Below, in pieces: positions 1 through 5,769 of a stretch of 7,521 nucleotides of DNA. This stretch comes from an uncultured Clostridia bacterium (GTDB taxonomy: Bacteria; Bacillota; Clostridia; Oscillospirales; Acutalibacteraceae). The notes below the pieces were generated by a model. That model was given only the letters and a program-made list of their open reading frames with translations, was not told where the DNA came from and searched no databases. Every line of letters begins with the position of its first letter. Positions within the stretch are counted from its first letter, which is position 1. Both the position numbers and the translations under genes were made by a program. The stretch spans positions 1-7,521 of the forward strand of contig CAMVYG010000104.1 in the NCBI GenBank assembly GCA_947171615.1. Direction: 5' to 3'.

Positions 1-780
1 GCGCAGGATCCATGCCGCTGCAATGGCAGTTTTTGATACGCCATACTTTTCACTTATCTCCCCCAGCGCCTTATTGAGCTCCGGAAACTTCTCATTTTCC
101 AGAAAAGTTCCTTCAAAGAAGCCGTATTGGAAGGGAGACCAGGTCTGGATCGTGATGCCGTTTAACCGGCAATAGTCCAGCACCTCTCCATCGTGATCGG
201 CAGCATTGGGGAATTTGGTGTTCGTCTGAATTCCGTGATCGATCATGCCTGTGCACATCAGGCCAAACTGCATCTGGTTTACCCGAAGCTTCTGCTTCAG
301 CCCCGATTGCAGCAGAGCAAGCTGCCGGGCGTTGAAATTGCTTACGCCAAAGTGCCGTACCTTCCCGGATGCTTCCAGACGCTCGAAGGCTTCCCCTACC
401 TCCTCCGGCTCCATTAAGGCGTCGGGGCGGTGCAGCAGGAGAAAATCCAGATATTCCGTTTGCAGACGGCTTAAAATGCCGTCTACGCTCTGTAAAATAT
501 AATCCCTGGAAAAATCATACATACCATCGTGAATGGCACATTTGCTTTGCAGGATCAGCTTTTCCCGCAGGCCGGGTTCCTGTGACAGTACCTTTCCGAA
601 AAGGGTTTCACTGCTTCCGCCTCCGTAAATATCGGCGTGATCAAAGAAATTTACACCGCACTCCAAAGCTCCGTGCACATAAGTATTCAATTCCTGTTCG
701 CTCAAAGAGCTGATCCGCATACAGCCCACAGCAATGGCAGAAGCCTGTACACCGGTACCGCCAAGATCGATCATTTTCAT
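1..780 (-). CDS. Aldo/keto reductase (YdhF-like), C-terminus beyond the left edge
   Basis: This gene encodes an NAD(P)H-dependent oxidoreductase of the aldo/keto reductase superfamily, a cytosolic TIM-barrel enzyme that reduces carbonyl groups. The natural substrate cannot be told from sequence. The 260 codons present read without a stop to base 1, so the C-terminal part is missing. The four catalytic residues are visible: Asp47 and Tyr52 in FDHADIYGG, Lys80 in LQSKCAI, and His117 in LLLHRPD. Other family marks are SGKVRHFGVSNF and the segment around NQMQFG. The pattern resembles Escherichia coli YdhF from memory. The ATG at 780 is chosen because GGAAGGAG lies 8 bases upstream; a second ATG two codons later is possible. 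The gene lies 139 bases downstream of the small membrane protein gene on the same strand. I see no convincing promoter or terminator in that gap. Confidence 0.93.
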   Translation of the reverse strand, partial: MKMIDLGGTGVQASAIAVGCMRISSLSEQELNTYVHGALECGVNFFDHADIYGGGSSETLFGKVLSQEPGLREKLILQSKCAIHDGMYDFSRDYILQSVDGILSRLQTEYLDFLLLHRPDALMEPEEVGEAFERLEASGKVRHFGVSNFNARQLALLQSGLKQKLRVNQMQFGLMCTGMIDHGIQTNTKFPNAADHDGEVLDYCRLNGITIQTWSPFQYGFFEGTFLENEKFPELNKALGEISEKYGVSKTAIAAAWILR

Positions 781-919
781 ACTAAAAGCTCCTTCCTTTT
801 GTTCCTTCTCCGATGATTCTGTCTAAACAAAAAGGCGGCATGGACACAACAAGCAGGCAGCACAAGAAAAGTTTCTTCCGCCGCTGTTTTCAGCCCACAC
901 CGTCTTACAGATTTCAAGC

Positions 920-1069
920 TTACTGAATAGAGCAATCCAGATAGTGCTCCAGCTCTTCCTCATCCCGCTTTTTATCAAGATACAGAAGAACCGCAGACAA
1001 AGAGGCCACTACCGCCGCAATCGCCGCGATCACACCAATGAAAATAGCCAGCTTGCTTCCTTTTTTCAT
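920..1069 (-). CDS. Small single-pass membrane protein, 49 residues, unknown function
   Basis: I do not recognise this protein. It starts MKKGSKLAIF, has one hydrophobic stretch at about residues 7-31 rich in Ala, Ile and Val, and ends in a charged tail (DKKRDEEELEH) with a single Cys near the C-terminus. It should therefore be a one-helix membrane protein with a short soluble tail. The hydrophobic segment has no clear cleavage site, so an anchored protein is more likely than a secreted one. Support for a real gene is good despite its length. GGAGGTG lies 5 bases before the ATG, and a near-consensus vegetative promoter lies just upstream with a leader of about 35 bases. It stands alone between rpsT and the aldo/keto reductase gene, and nothing in the context points to a function. 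Confidence 0.8.
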   Translation of the reverse strand: MKKGSKLAIFIGVIAAIAAVVASLSAVLLYLDKKRDEEELEHYLDCSIQ

Positions 1070-1111
1070 ACGGACACCTCCGAAAGTGATCATTGTACTT
1101 TTCTAAAGAAT

Positions 1112-1140
1112 ATGATACCCAATCTCCCTGAAAAAGTCAA
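1112..1140 (-). promoter_or_regulatory. Vegetative promoter of the 49-residue membrane protein gene
   Basis: Read on the minus strand, TTGACT (1140-1135) and TATCAT (1117-1112) are separated by exactly 17 bases, a close match to the housekeeping sigma-A consensus. Transcription would begin near 1105 and give a short leader carrying the GGAGGTG ribosome binding site. It lies just downstream of the rpsT terminator, so the small gene is an independent unit. Confidence 0.85.
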
Positions 1141-1191
1141 CAGAAAAAAGGGACTTACAAAGAAAAAGCACCGCAAAATGTGACAAAGTCA

Positions 1192-1219
1192 AAAGCCGAA
1201 GGAGACACCCTTCGGCTTT
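1192..1219 (-). terminator. Intrinsic terminator of rpsT
   Basis: An 11-base perfect inverted repeat (AAAGCCGAAGG at 1192-1202 and its complement at 1209-1219) encloses a 6-base loop. On the minus strand it is followed by TTTGACTTTGT, a usable U-rich tail. It lies 57 bases beyond the rpsT stop codon and before the promoter of the next gene. Confidence 0.8.
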
Positions 1220-1276
1220 CTGAATTCATTTATTCAGCAAGGAGCTTTCAAAAAAGCTCAAAAGAACACACGCCGA

Positions 1277-1537
1277 TCAGGCGCTGGCGTTCAGCTTCTT
1301 ATCCAGAGCAGCTTTCTTTCTGGAAGCAGTGTTCTTGTGCAGGATACCCTTAGCGGCAGCCTGATCGATCTTCTTGATCGCAACGCGCACAGCGGCAACC
1401 TTGTTCTCCGCATTGCCCTCGATAGCGGCGTTTGCCTTCTTGATCTCCGTCTTGAGCTCAGAATTGATCGCCTTGTTCTGCATAGTCTTGGTAGCGATCA
1501 CCTTAACACGCTTCTTCGCCGATTTGATGTTTGGCAT
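1277..1537 (-). CDS. rpsT: 30S ribosomal protein S20
   Basis: S20 binds 16S rRNA early in assembly of the small ribosomal subunit. The 86-residue product matches the family in length and in its very basic composition. It has the usual N-terminus MPNIKSAKKRVKV and the C-terminal signature KGILHKNTASRKKA, in which Lys and Ala residues line the long helices. AAGGAGGTG lies 5 bases before the ATG at 1537. The gene has its own promoter and terminator, so it is a single-gene unit, as is common for rpsT. It lies downstream of the tRNA-Arg gene on the same strand. Nothing is missing or unusual in the protein. Confidence 0.98.
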   Translation of the reverse strand: MPNIKSAKKRVKVIATKTMQNKAINSELKTEIKKANAAIEGNAENKVAAVRVAIKKIDQAAAKGILHKNTASRKKAALDKKLNASA

Positions 1538-1574
1538 ATGTTACACCTCCTTGCCGTCCAATAACGCAGAAATA

Positions 1575-1603
1575 ATGATAGCACGGAACCTGAAAAAAAG
1601 CAA
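1575..1603 (-). promoter_or_regulatory. Vegetative promoter of rpsT
   Basis: On the minus strand TTGCTT (1603-1598) and TATCAT (1580-1575) are 17 bases apart, a good sigma-A promoter. Transcription would start near 1568, giving a leader of about 30 bases before the S20 start. The -35 hexamer lies within a perfect 11-base inverted repeat (1591-1614). Confidence 0.75.
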
Positions 1604-1614
1604 GCTTTTTTTCA
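1591..1614. repeat. Perfect 11-base inverted repeat over the rpsT -35 box
   Basis: The arms TGAAAAAAAGC (1591-1601) and GCTTTTTTTCA (1604-1614) are exact complements around a 2-base centre. As minus-strand RNA it could fold with a CUUG tetraloop and a run of U in the stem. It may be a weak second terminator for read-through from the tRNA gene, or a dyad bound by a regulator. The stem is mostly A/T, so an AT-rich upstream-element effect is also possible. Confidence 0.6.
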
Positions 1615-1666
1615 TTTTTCTGTTTGCCAAAAAAGAGTCGCAGACAAACGCATATTTCCCAAAATC

Positions 1667-1696
1667 TGTCGCCGCAAAACAACTTCTGCGGCGACA
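1667..1696 (-). terminator. Hairpin directly after the tRNA-Arg gene, probable terminator
   Basis: Immediately after the encoded CCA, the minus strand carries TGTCGCCGCA (1696-1687), a 10-base loop, and the exact complement (1676-1667), followed by GATTTTGG. The stem is strong, but the U tract is short. It is most simply an intrinsic terminator and could also define the 3' end for tRNA processing. Confidence 0.65.
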
Positions 1697-1771
1697 TGGC
1701 ACCCCCAACCGGAATCGAACCGATAACTGCCCCTTAGGAGGGGGCTGTTATATCCGTTTAACTATGGAGGC
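1697..1771 (-). tRNA. tRNA-Arg, anticodon CCU, reading AGG
   Basis: The 75-base gene folds into a full cloverleaf. The acceptor GCCTCCA pairs with TGGGGGT, with G-U pairs at positions 1 and 4. The D stem is GTTA/TAAC. The anticodon stem GCCCC/GGGGC carries loop CTCCTAA, so the anticodon is CCT. The variable loop is 4 bases, and the T arm has loop TTCGATT. The discriminator G is followed by an encoded CCA at 1699-1697. The product decodes the arginine codon AGG. The gene has its own consensus promoter and is followed directly by a strong hairpin. Confidence 0.95.
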
Positions 1772-1788
1772 ATATTTACTTCTTTTGT

Positions 1789-1817
1789 ATTCTACCGCAA
1801 GCAGCGAAGTTTGTCAA
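1789..1817 (-). promoter_or_regulatory. Consensus vegetative promoter of tRNA-Arg
   Basis: On the minus strand TTGACA (1817-1812), a 17-base spacer, and TAGAAT (1794-1789) form a near-perfect sigma-A promoter. Just upstream of the -35 is an A/T-rich stretch (1818-1836) that could act as an UP element. Transcription would start near 1782, leaving a 5' leader of about 11 bases for RNase P to remove. Confidence 0.85.
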
Positions 1818-1891
1818 TTTGAAAATATGATTTTCTCCCCTCCCCCTTCTGCTGCTTTCTCAGCAAAAACCGCACGGCTCGGATTCCGCCT

Positions 1892-1920
1892 CACAAAGAA
1901 CGCCCTCTGCGCATAGAATA
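1892..1920 (+). promoter_or_regulatory. Candidate sporulation (sigma-K/sigma-E type) promoter of the amidase
   Basis: CACA (1892-1895), a 16-base spacer, and CATAGAATA (1912-1920) fit the Bacillus subtilis sigma-K pattern as I recall it (A-C at -35, CATAnnnTA at -10). The -10 also nearly fits sigma-E. No acceptable TTGACA-like -35 sits 16-18 bases before TAGAAT, so a vegetative promoter fits less well. Transcription would start near 1926. The motif is short and could occur by chance. Confidence 0.45.
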
Positions 1921-1949
1921 GAAAAAGTTCTTTTCAGGAGGCGTTTTGC

Positions 1950-2513
1950 ATGCCGATACGTATTTTTGTTGACCAGGGACATAACCCCAGAGGGCACAAC
2001 ACCGGAGCAGTGGGAAACGGGCTGATCGAGCAGGACGTAAATTACGAGGTGGGAATTTACCTTGCTCAGCTGCTCAACGATGATCCACGCTTTACCGCCA
2101 GACTTTCCCGGCCTACGCCGGACACTATTTTAGGCACCAACAATTCCACCAGCCTGCAAGCCAGAGTCAATATGGCCAACTCCTGGCCGGCAGATTATTT
2201 CGTCAGTATCCACTGCAATTCCAACACCAACCCTGCCATCAACGGCAGCGAAGTGTATGTGTACCAGGAAAACACCCAATCCTACTGGCTGGCTCAACAT
2301 ATTCTGAACGGTCTTACAGCGGAAGTTGGCACCCGGGATAACGGCGTACGCGTGAACCCTTCTCTGTATGTGCTGCGCCGCACCAGAATGCCTGCTGTTT
2401 TGGTGGAGCTGGCCTACTTGAGCAACGCTGCCGATGCGGAAAAGCTGCGGGACGATCCCAAAGGCTTTGCAAGAGGCATCTACAACGGGATGCTCAGCTA
2501 TTTCGGATTTTAG
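1950..2513 (+). CDS. N-acetylmuramoyl-L-alanine amidase (Amidase_3), signal-less
   Basis: This zinc enzyme cleaves the bond between N-acetylmuramic acid and L-alanine in peptidoglycan. All 187 residues are taken up by one Amidase_3 domain. The zinc ligands are His11 in DQGHNP, Glu27 in GLIEQD, and His88 in VSIHCNS; the catalytic Glu is Glu153 in VLVELAYLSN. There is no signal peptide, membrane helix or added wall-binding domain, so the enzyme would stay inside the cell unless released by lysis or another route. AGGAGG lies 8 bases before the ATG. It is the only plus-strand gene and has its own terminator. The lack of a signal recalls B. subtilis CwlC, a sigma-K-controlled mother-cell lysis amidase, and phage endolysins. 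No phage genes lie nearby, so a sporulation or housekeeping role is preferred. Confidence 0.93.
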   Translation: MPIRIFVDQGHNPRGHNTGAVGNGLIEQDVNYEVGIYLAQLLNDDPRFTARLSRPTPDTILGTNNSTSLQARVNMANSWPADYFVSIHCNSNTNPAINGSEVYVYQENTQSYWLAQHILNGLTAEVGTRDNGVRVNPSLYVLRRTRMPAVLVELAYLSNAADAEKLRDDPKGFARGIYNGMLSYFGF

Positions 2514-2522
2514 ATAAAACAT

Positions 2523-2569
2523 GGAAAAAACCGCCAAGGGAAGCTTTGTCTTTCCCCGGCGGTTTTTCC
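2523..2569. terminator. Shared terminator between the amidase and the feo operon
   Basis: The outer arms AAAAACCGCC (2526-2535) and GGCGGTTTTT (2558-2567) are exact complements, and inside them GGGAA pairs with TTCCC. Because the arms have A runs on the left and T runs on the right, the hairpin has a U tract in both directions. It can therefore end the plus-strand amidase transcript 10 bases after its stop and the minus-strand feo transcript about 15 bases after its last gene. Confidence 0.88.
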
Positions 2570-2581
2570 TATTTGGAGATA

Positions 2582-2785
2582 TTACTTTGAAGAAAGCCGT
2601 GTTTTTTGTTTCTGCGGATGACAACTGCCGCACTGCGCGCAGCCTGCACAGCCGCCGGAGCAGCCGCAAGCGGAATTTCCTTTTCTTCTGCTTCTGATGA
2701 AAAATCTCAAAATAGCAGTTACCATCAGCAGTACAACGGCTCCTGTCAAAAGCGTTCCCCAATTCTCGGCAAACCAGTCAAACAT
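2582..2785 (-). CDS. FeoB-associated Cys-rich membrane protein
   Basis: This 67-residue protein belongs to a family regularly found next to feoB in Firmicutes; its exact job in Fe(II) uptake is not established. One membrane helix covers about residues 10-30. It is followed by a basic patch (RSRRK, 31-35), which suggests that the C-terminus is cytosolic, and then six cysteines at 40, 42, 46, 49, 52 and 55 plus His56 in a Gly/Ala/Ser-rich stretch. Such a cluster could bind iron or another soft metal near the inner mouth of FeoB; that is inference. It starts 21 bases after feoB with AAAGGGGA in the gap, so it is the last gene of the operon. The shared hairpin lies just downstream. Confidence 0.9.
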   Translation of the reverse strand: MFDWFAENWGTLLTGAVVLLMVTAILRFFIRSRRKGNSACGCSGGCAGCAQCGSCHPQKQKTRLSSK

Positions 2786-2806
2786 AAAGCTTTTTCCCCT
2801 TTTCTG

Positions 2807-5317
2807 TTACTTTACGGGTACGGCGGCTGTCAGCCTGTTTGTTTCCCGATAGGGGCGGAACAGCAGATAAAGCATTCCGGCCAAAAGCACCAGCGCCGCA
2901 ACCAGGCCTAAAATATTCAGATTTCCTGTGAACGCCGAACCAAGCTGATAGACGATCAGGGCGATCACATAAGCAAAACCGCACTGATATCCAATGGCAA
3001 ACCAGGTCCATTTGGCGCTGTTCATTTCCCGCTTGATGGCGCCGATAGCGGCAAAGCAGGGAGCGCACAACAGGTTAAACACCAGGAAGGAATAGGCGGC
3101 GATTCCGGAAAAAGCCGCAGAGAACCCACCCCAGGCTCCATCAGCACCTCCATACAAGACGCCCAAAGTTCCCACAATATTTTCCTTGGCGATCAGGCCG
3201 GTGATGGATGCCACGGCGGCCTGCCAGTTTCCCCAGCCCAGCGGTGTAAAAATCCAGGCAATGGCGCTGCCGATAGCGGCCAGGATAGAGGAATCGATCT
3301 CCTCTTCCGTAAGCATACGGAAGGTTCCGTCTACCACGCCAAAATAAGTGGTAAACCAAACAAGAATCGTGGACAACAGAATGATGGTACCCGCTTTTTT
3401 GATAAAGGACCAGCCCCGCTCCCACATGGAACGCAGAACGTTTCCCACAGTAGGCCAGTGATAGGCGGGCAGTTCCATGACAAAGGGCGCCGGATTTCCG
3501 GAAAACAGCTTTGTCTTTTTCAGCATGATCCCCGAAGCTACAATGGCGGCTGCTCCGATAAAATAAGCAGAAGTCGCTACCCAGGCGGAGCCGCCAAATA
3601 CCGCGCCCGCGATCATACCGATAAAGGGCAGCTTCGCGCTGCAGGGAATGAAGGTAGTGGTCATGATGGTCATGCGGCGATCCCGTTCATTTTCAATGGT
3701 ACGGGAGGCCATAATTCCCGGTACTCCGCAGCCGGAGCCGATCAGCATGGGAATAAACGATTTTCCGGAAAGTCCGAATTTACGGAAAATTCGGTCCAGC
3801 ACAAAGGCGATGCGGGACATATAACCGCAGGCCTCCAGGAAAGCCAGCAGCAGGAACAGCACCAGCATTTGAGGCACAAAGCCCAGCACAGCTCCCACAC
3901 CAGCTACGATCCCGTCCAGAATCAACCCCTGCAGCCAGTCGGCGCAATGGATCGCCTCCAGGCCGCCTTCGATCAGCGGCGGAATTCCCGGCACCCAAAC
4001 ACCATAAGCGGCGGTATCGGGTGCGCCATAGCTTTCCTTATACCCGGTATTGAGATATTGGTCTGCCGCGTTCAGCAGCTCCGCCCGGCCGGTATCGGAA
4101 ACTGTAGTGATCTCCAGAGTTTCTTCATCCTCCAGCTCATATGTAATGCTGGCATTCTCCGGCGTGGCGGCGGCCAGAGCCTCCAGAGCCGCTTTGGCGC
4201 CTTCCTCTGTATAGCTCCCGCTTTCCAGGTCCAGAGCTTCCGTCATTTCCTCCGTGCCGTATTCCTCCAGGAACGCGCTGATGATCTGGTCGCTGTCTCC
4301 ATAGGCTTCGGCAGCCTCTTCATAGGCGGAGGTCCCGATCCCGAACAGGTGCCAGCCATCTCCGAACAGGCCGTCGTTGGCCCAATCGGTAGCGGAGATT
4401 CCCACCGTTACCATTGCAAGGTAATACACCACGAACATAACGGCAATAAAAATGGGAAGCCCCAGAAAACGGTTGGTGACAACTCTGTCAATTTTATCGG
4501 AAGCGGAAAGCTGCCCTGCATTTTTCTTATGGTAGCTCCCCTTCAGAAGAGAAGCAATATAAAGATACCGCTCGTTGGTGATGATGCTTTCGGCGTCATC
4601 GTCCAGCTCTGCTTCGGCAGCTTTGATATCCTCTTCAATATGCTTTTTCACCTCAGGCTTTATCCCCAGCTGCTCCAGCACCTTATCGTCCCGCTCAAAT
4701 ATTTTGATGGCGTACCAGCGCTGCTGTTCAGCGGGCAGATCATGCACCACCGCTTCCTCAATGTGAGCGATAGCATGCTCCACCGCTCCGGAAAAGGTGT
4801 GCATCGGCACGGTTTTTCCGGATTTCGCCGCATCGATGGCAGCTTCCGCCGCTTCCGTGATACCTGTTCCCTTCAGAGCGGAAATTTCCATGACCCGACA
4901 TCCTAAAGCGCGGGAGAGCTCTTCAATATTGATCTTATCCCCCGTTTTCCTCACCACATCCATCATGTTGACAGCAACCACTACCGGAATTCCCAGCTCG
5001 GTAAGCTGGGTGGTAAGATACAAATTTCGCTCCAGATTGGTGCCGTCTACAATATTCAAAATCGCATCGGGACGCTCACCGATCAGGTAATTTCTTGCCA
5101 CTACCTCCTCCAGCGTGTAAGGAGAAAGGGAATAAATGCCGGGCAAGTCAGTGATGACAATGTCCTCATGCTTTTTCAGCTTGCCTTCCTTTTTCTCCAC
5201 CGTAACGCCCGGCCAGTTTCCTACAAACTGATTGGAACCTGTCAAAGCGTTAAACAAAGTGGTTTTCCCACTGTTGGGGTTTCCCGCAAGAGCGATCCGC
5301 ATTTTCATGATGTTCAC
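2807..5317 (-). CDS. feoB: Ferrous iron transport protein B, with long acidic insertion
   Basis: FeoB moves Fe(II) across the cytoplasmic membrane and carries a cytosolic GTPase at its N-terminus. G motifs are GNPNSGKT (12-19), G2 Thr39 in WPGVT, DLPG (57-60), NMMD (117-120) and SALKG (146-150). A helical GDI-like region follows to about 280. Membrane helices begin near 284. Conserved channel motifs are CGYMSR (497-502), GCGVPGIMASR (529-539, with Gly where Asn and Ala are common), PCSAKLP (558-564), and LLCAPCFAAIGA near the C-terminus. At 836 residues it is long for the family. The excess lies after helix 1, where residues 333-438 have 27 acidic and only 3 basic residues. The start is uncertain: GTG at 5317 has AGAGG 8 bases upstream, while ATG codons at 5308 and 5302 give a more usual N-terminus. 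It lies 134 bases after feoA2, across a terminator and an operator-like site. Confidence 0.96.
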   Translation of the reverse strand: MNIMKMRIALAGNPNSGKTTLFNALTGSNQFVGNWPGVTVEKKEGKLKKHEDIVITDLPGIYSLSPYTLEEVVARNYLIGERPDAILNIVDGTNLERNLYLTTQLTELGIPVVVAVNMMDVVRKTGDKINIEELSRALGCRVMEISALKGTGITEAAEAAIDAAKSGKTVPMHTFSGAVEHAIAHIEEAVVHDLPAEQQRWYAIKIFERDDKVLEQLGIKPEVKKHIEEDIKAAEAELDDDAESIITNERYLYIASLLKGSYHKKNAGQLSASDKIDRVVTNRFLGLPIFIAVMFVVYYLAMVTVGISATDWANDGLFGDGWHLFGIGTSAYEEAAEAYGDSDQIISAFLEEYGTEEMTEALDLESGSYTEEGAKAALEALAAATPENASITYELEDEETLEITTVSDTGRAELLNAADQYLNTGYKESYGAPDTAAYGVWVPGIPPLIEGGLEAIHCADWLQGLILDGIVAGVGAVLGFVPQMLVLFLLLAFLEACGYMSRIAFVLDRIFRKFGLSGKSFIPMLIGSGCGVPGIMASRTIENERDRRMTIMTTTFIPCSAKLPFIGMIAGAVFGGSAWVATSAYFIGAAAIVASGIMLKKTKLFSGNPAPFVMELPAYHWPTVGNVLRSMWERGWSFIKKAGTIILLSTILVWFTTYFGVVDGTFRMLTEEEIDSSILAAIGSAIAWIFTPLGWGNWQAAVASITGLIAKENIVGTLGVLYGGADGAWGGFSAAFSGIAAYSFLVFNLLCAPCFAAIGAIKREMNSAKWTWFAIGYQCGFAYVIALIVYQLGSAFTGNLNILGLVAALVLLAGMLYLLFRPYRETNRLTAAVPVK

Positions 5318-5346
5318 ATTCCTTTCCTCTGAATTTCAAAAGCAAA

Positions 5347-5371
5347 AGCCAAATAAAAACTCTCTTTGGCT
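5347..5371 (-). terminator. Second terminator-like hairpin, in the feoB leader
   Basis: On the minus strand AGCCAAA (5371-5365) and TTTGGCT (5353-5347) form a perfect 7-base stem with an 11-base loop, followed by TTTGCTTTTG. It lies about 30 bases before the feoB start. The stem is moderate, so it could be an attenuator, an RNA-stabilising structure or a weak terminator. Confidence 0.5.
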
Positions 5372-5382
5372 GGTACCAACGA

Positions 5383-5398
5383 GGTAGTTAAGACTAAC
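5383..5398. promoter_or_regulatory. Operator-like palindrome D between feoA2 and feoB
   Basis: GGTAG-TTAAGA-CTAAC matches the GTTAG-N6-CTAAC motif found three times before feoA1 in 9 of 10 fixed positions. It also contains the exact dyad AGTTA-AGAC-TAACT. Its place after a terminator and before feoB suggests separate control of feoB by the same regulator. I see no convincing promoter next to it. Confidence 0.55.
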
Positions 5399-5407
5399 TC
5401 TCTGCTC

Positions 5408-5442
5408 AAAAAAAGCGGGGATCACTCCCCATTCCATGCTTT
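5408..5442 (-). terminator. Intrinsic terminator after feoA2
   Basis: On the minus strand AAAGC (5442-5438), a 7-base bulge, then GGGGA-GTGA-TCCCC and GCTTT form a hairpin ending in seven T (5414-5408). It begins 9 bases past the feoA2 stop. Some read-through would be expected to reach feoB, so it may set a feoA:feoB ratio instead of fully ending the operon. Confidence 0.75.
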
Positions 5443-5451
5443 CAACTTTTT

Positions 5452-5679
5452 TCAAGCAGGCTCAACTTCAATCAGCTCCGCATCTGTCCTGCGGATAGAA
5501 AGCTCATAGCCGCGCACAGTAACTTCCACCGGATCGCCCAGAGGAGCCACCTTCCGGATCTGCACTTCCACGCCCCTGGTAACGCCCATATCCATGATCC
5601 GGCGTTTCACCGCGCCTTCTCCATGAAGCTTTACTACCTTTACCCGCTCTCCGATTTTTGCTTCCCGCAATGTTTTCAT
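5452..5679 (-). CDS. feoA: Ferrous iron transport protein A (second copy)
   Basis: This 75-residue FeoA is a small SH3-like beta-barrel protein, a cytosolic partner thought to act on FeoB. Family marks are the N-terminal LREAKIGERVKVVKLHG, the central RRIMDMGVTRG (about 26-36), then a short beta region around APLGDPVEVTVRGYELSIRR, with a Glu-rich end. AAAGGAGGG lies 7 bases before the ATG at 5679. It follows feoA1 by 90 bases and precedes a terminator, then feoB. Of the two FeoA copies this one is closer to the standard form (MDMG...G, PVEV.VRGYELSIR). The two are clearly different in sequence, so they are not a recent duplication. Confidence 0.95.
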   Translation of the reverse strand: MKTLREAKIGERVKVVKLHGEGAVKRRIMDMGVTRGVEVQIRKVAPLGDPVEVTVRGYELSIRRTDAELIEVEPA

Positions 5680-5769
5680 ATGCTTGCCCTCCTTTCACCG
5701 CAACATACTATGTAAGGCACCACCGCAAATTCTGTGGCCCGTTAAAACAGGCTGCCAAAGCCGCCCGCT

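Noticed and set aside
834..882. Terminator between the 49-residue gene and the aldo/keto reductase gene
   Set aside because: GGCGG and CCGCC flank a T5 run on the minus strand, but the stem is only 5 bases with a 39-base loop, too weak to call.
1374..1916. Plus-strand open frame of 180 codons
   Set aside because: It runs antisense through rpsT and straight through the tRNA-Arg gene and two promoters. It has no ribosome binding site and no protein family features.
2130..2762. Minus-strand open frame of 210 codons
   Set aside because: It is a shadow of the amidase and of the Cys-rich protein gene, crosses the shared terminator and shows no domain.
3458..4906. Plus-strand open frame of 482 codons
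   Set aside because: It lies wholly antisense to feoB, whose GTPase and channel motifs are unmistakable. The antisense translation is low in complexity, has no recognisable domain, and comes from the codon bias of feoB.
5367..5390. TGGTACCA as a T-box leader remnant before feoB
   Set aside because: The TGGTACC core is shared with T-box sequences, but the conserved flanking bases, a stem I with specifier loop and an amino-acid gene context are all absent.
5680..5769. Direct repeat TTGCGGTG in the feoA1-feoA2 gap
   Set aside because: Two copies of 8 bases in a 90-base gap with no symmetry or link to known signals could be chance. No separate promoter is evident there.
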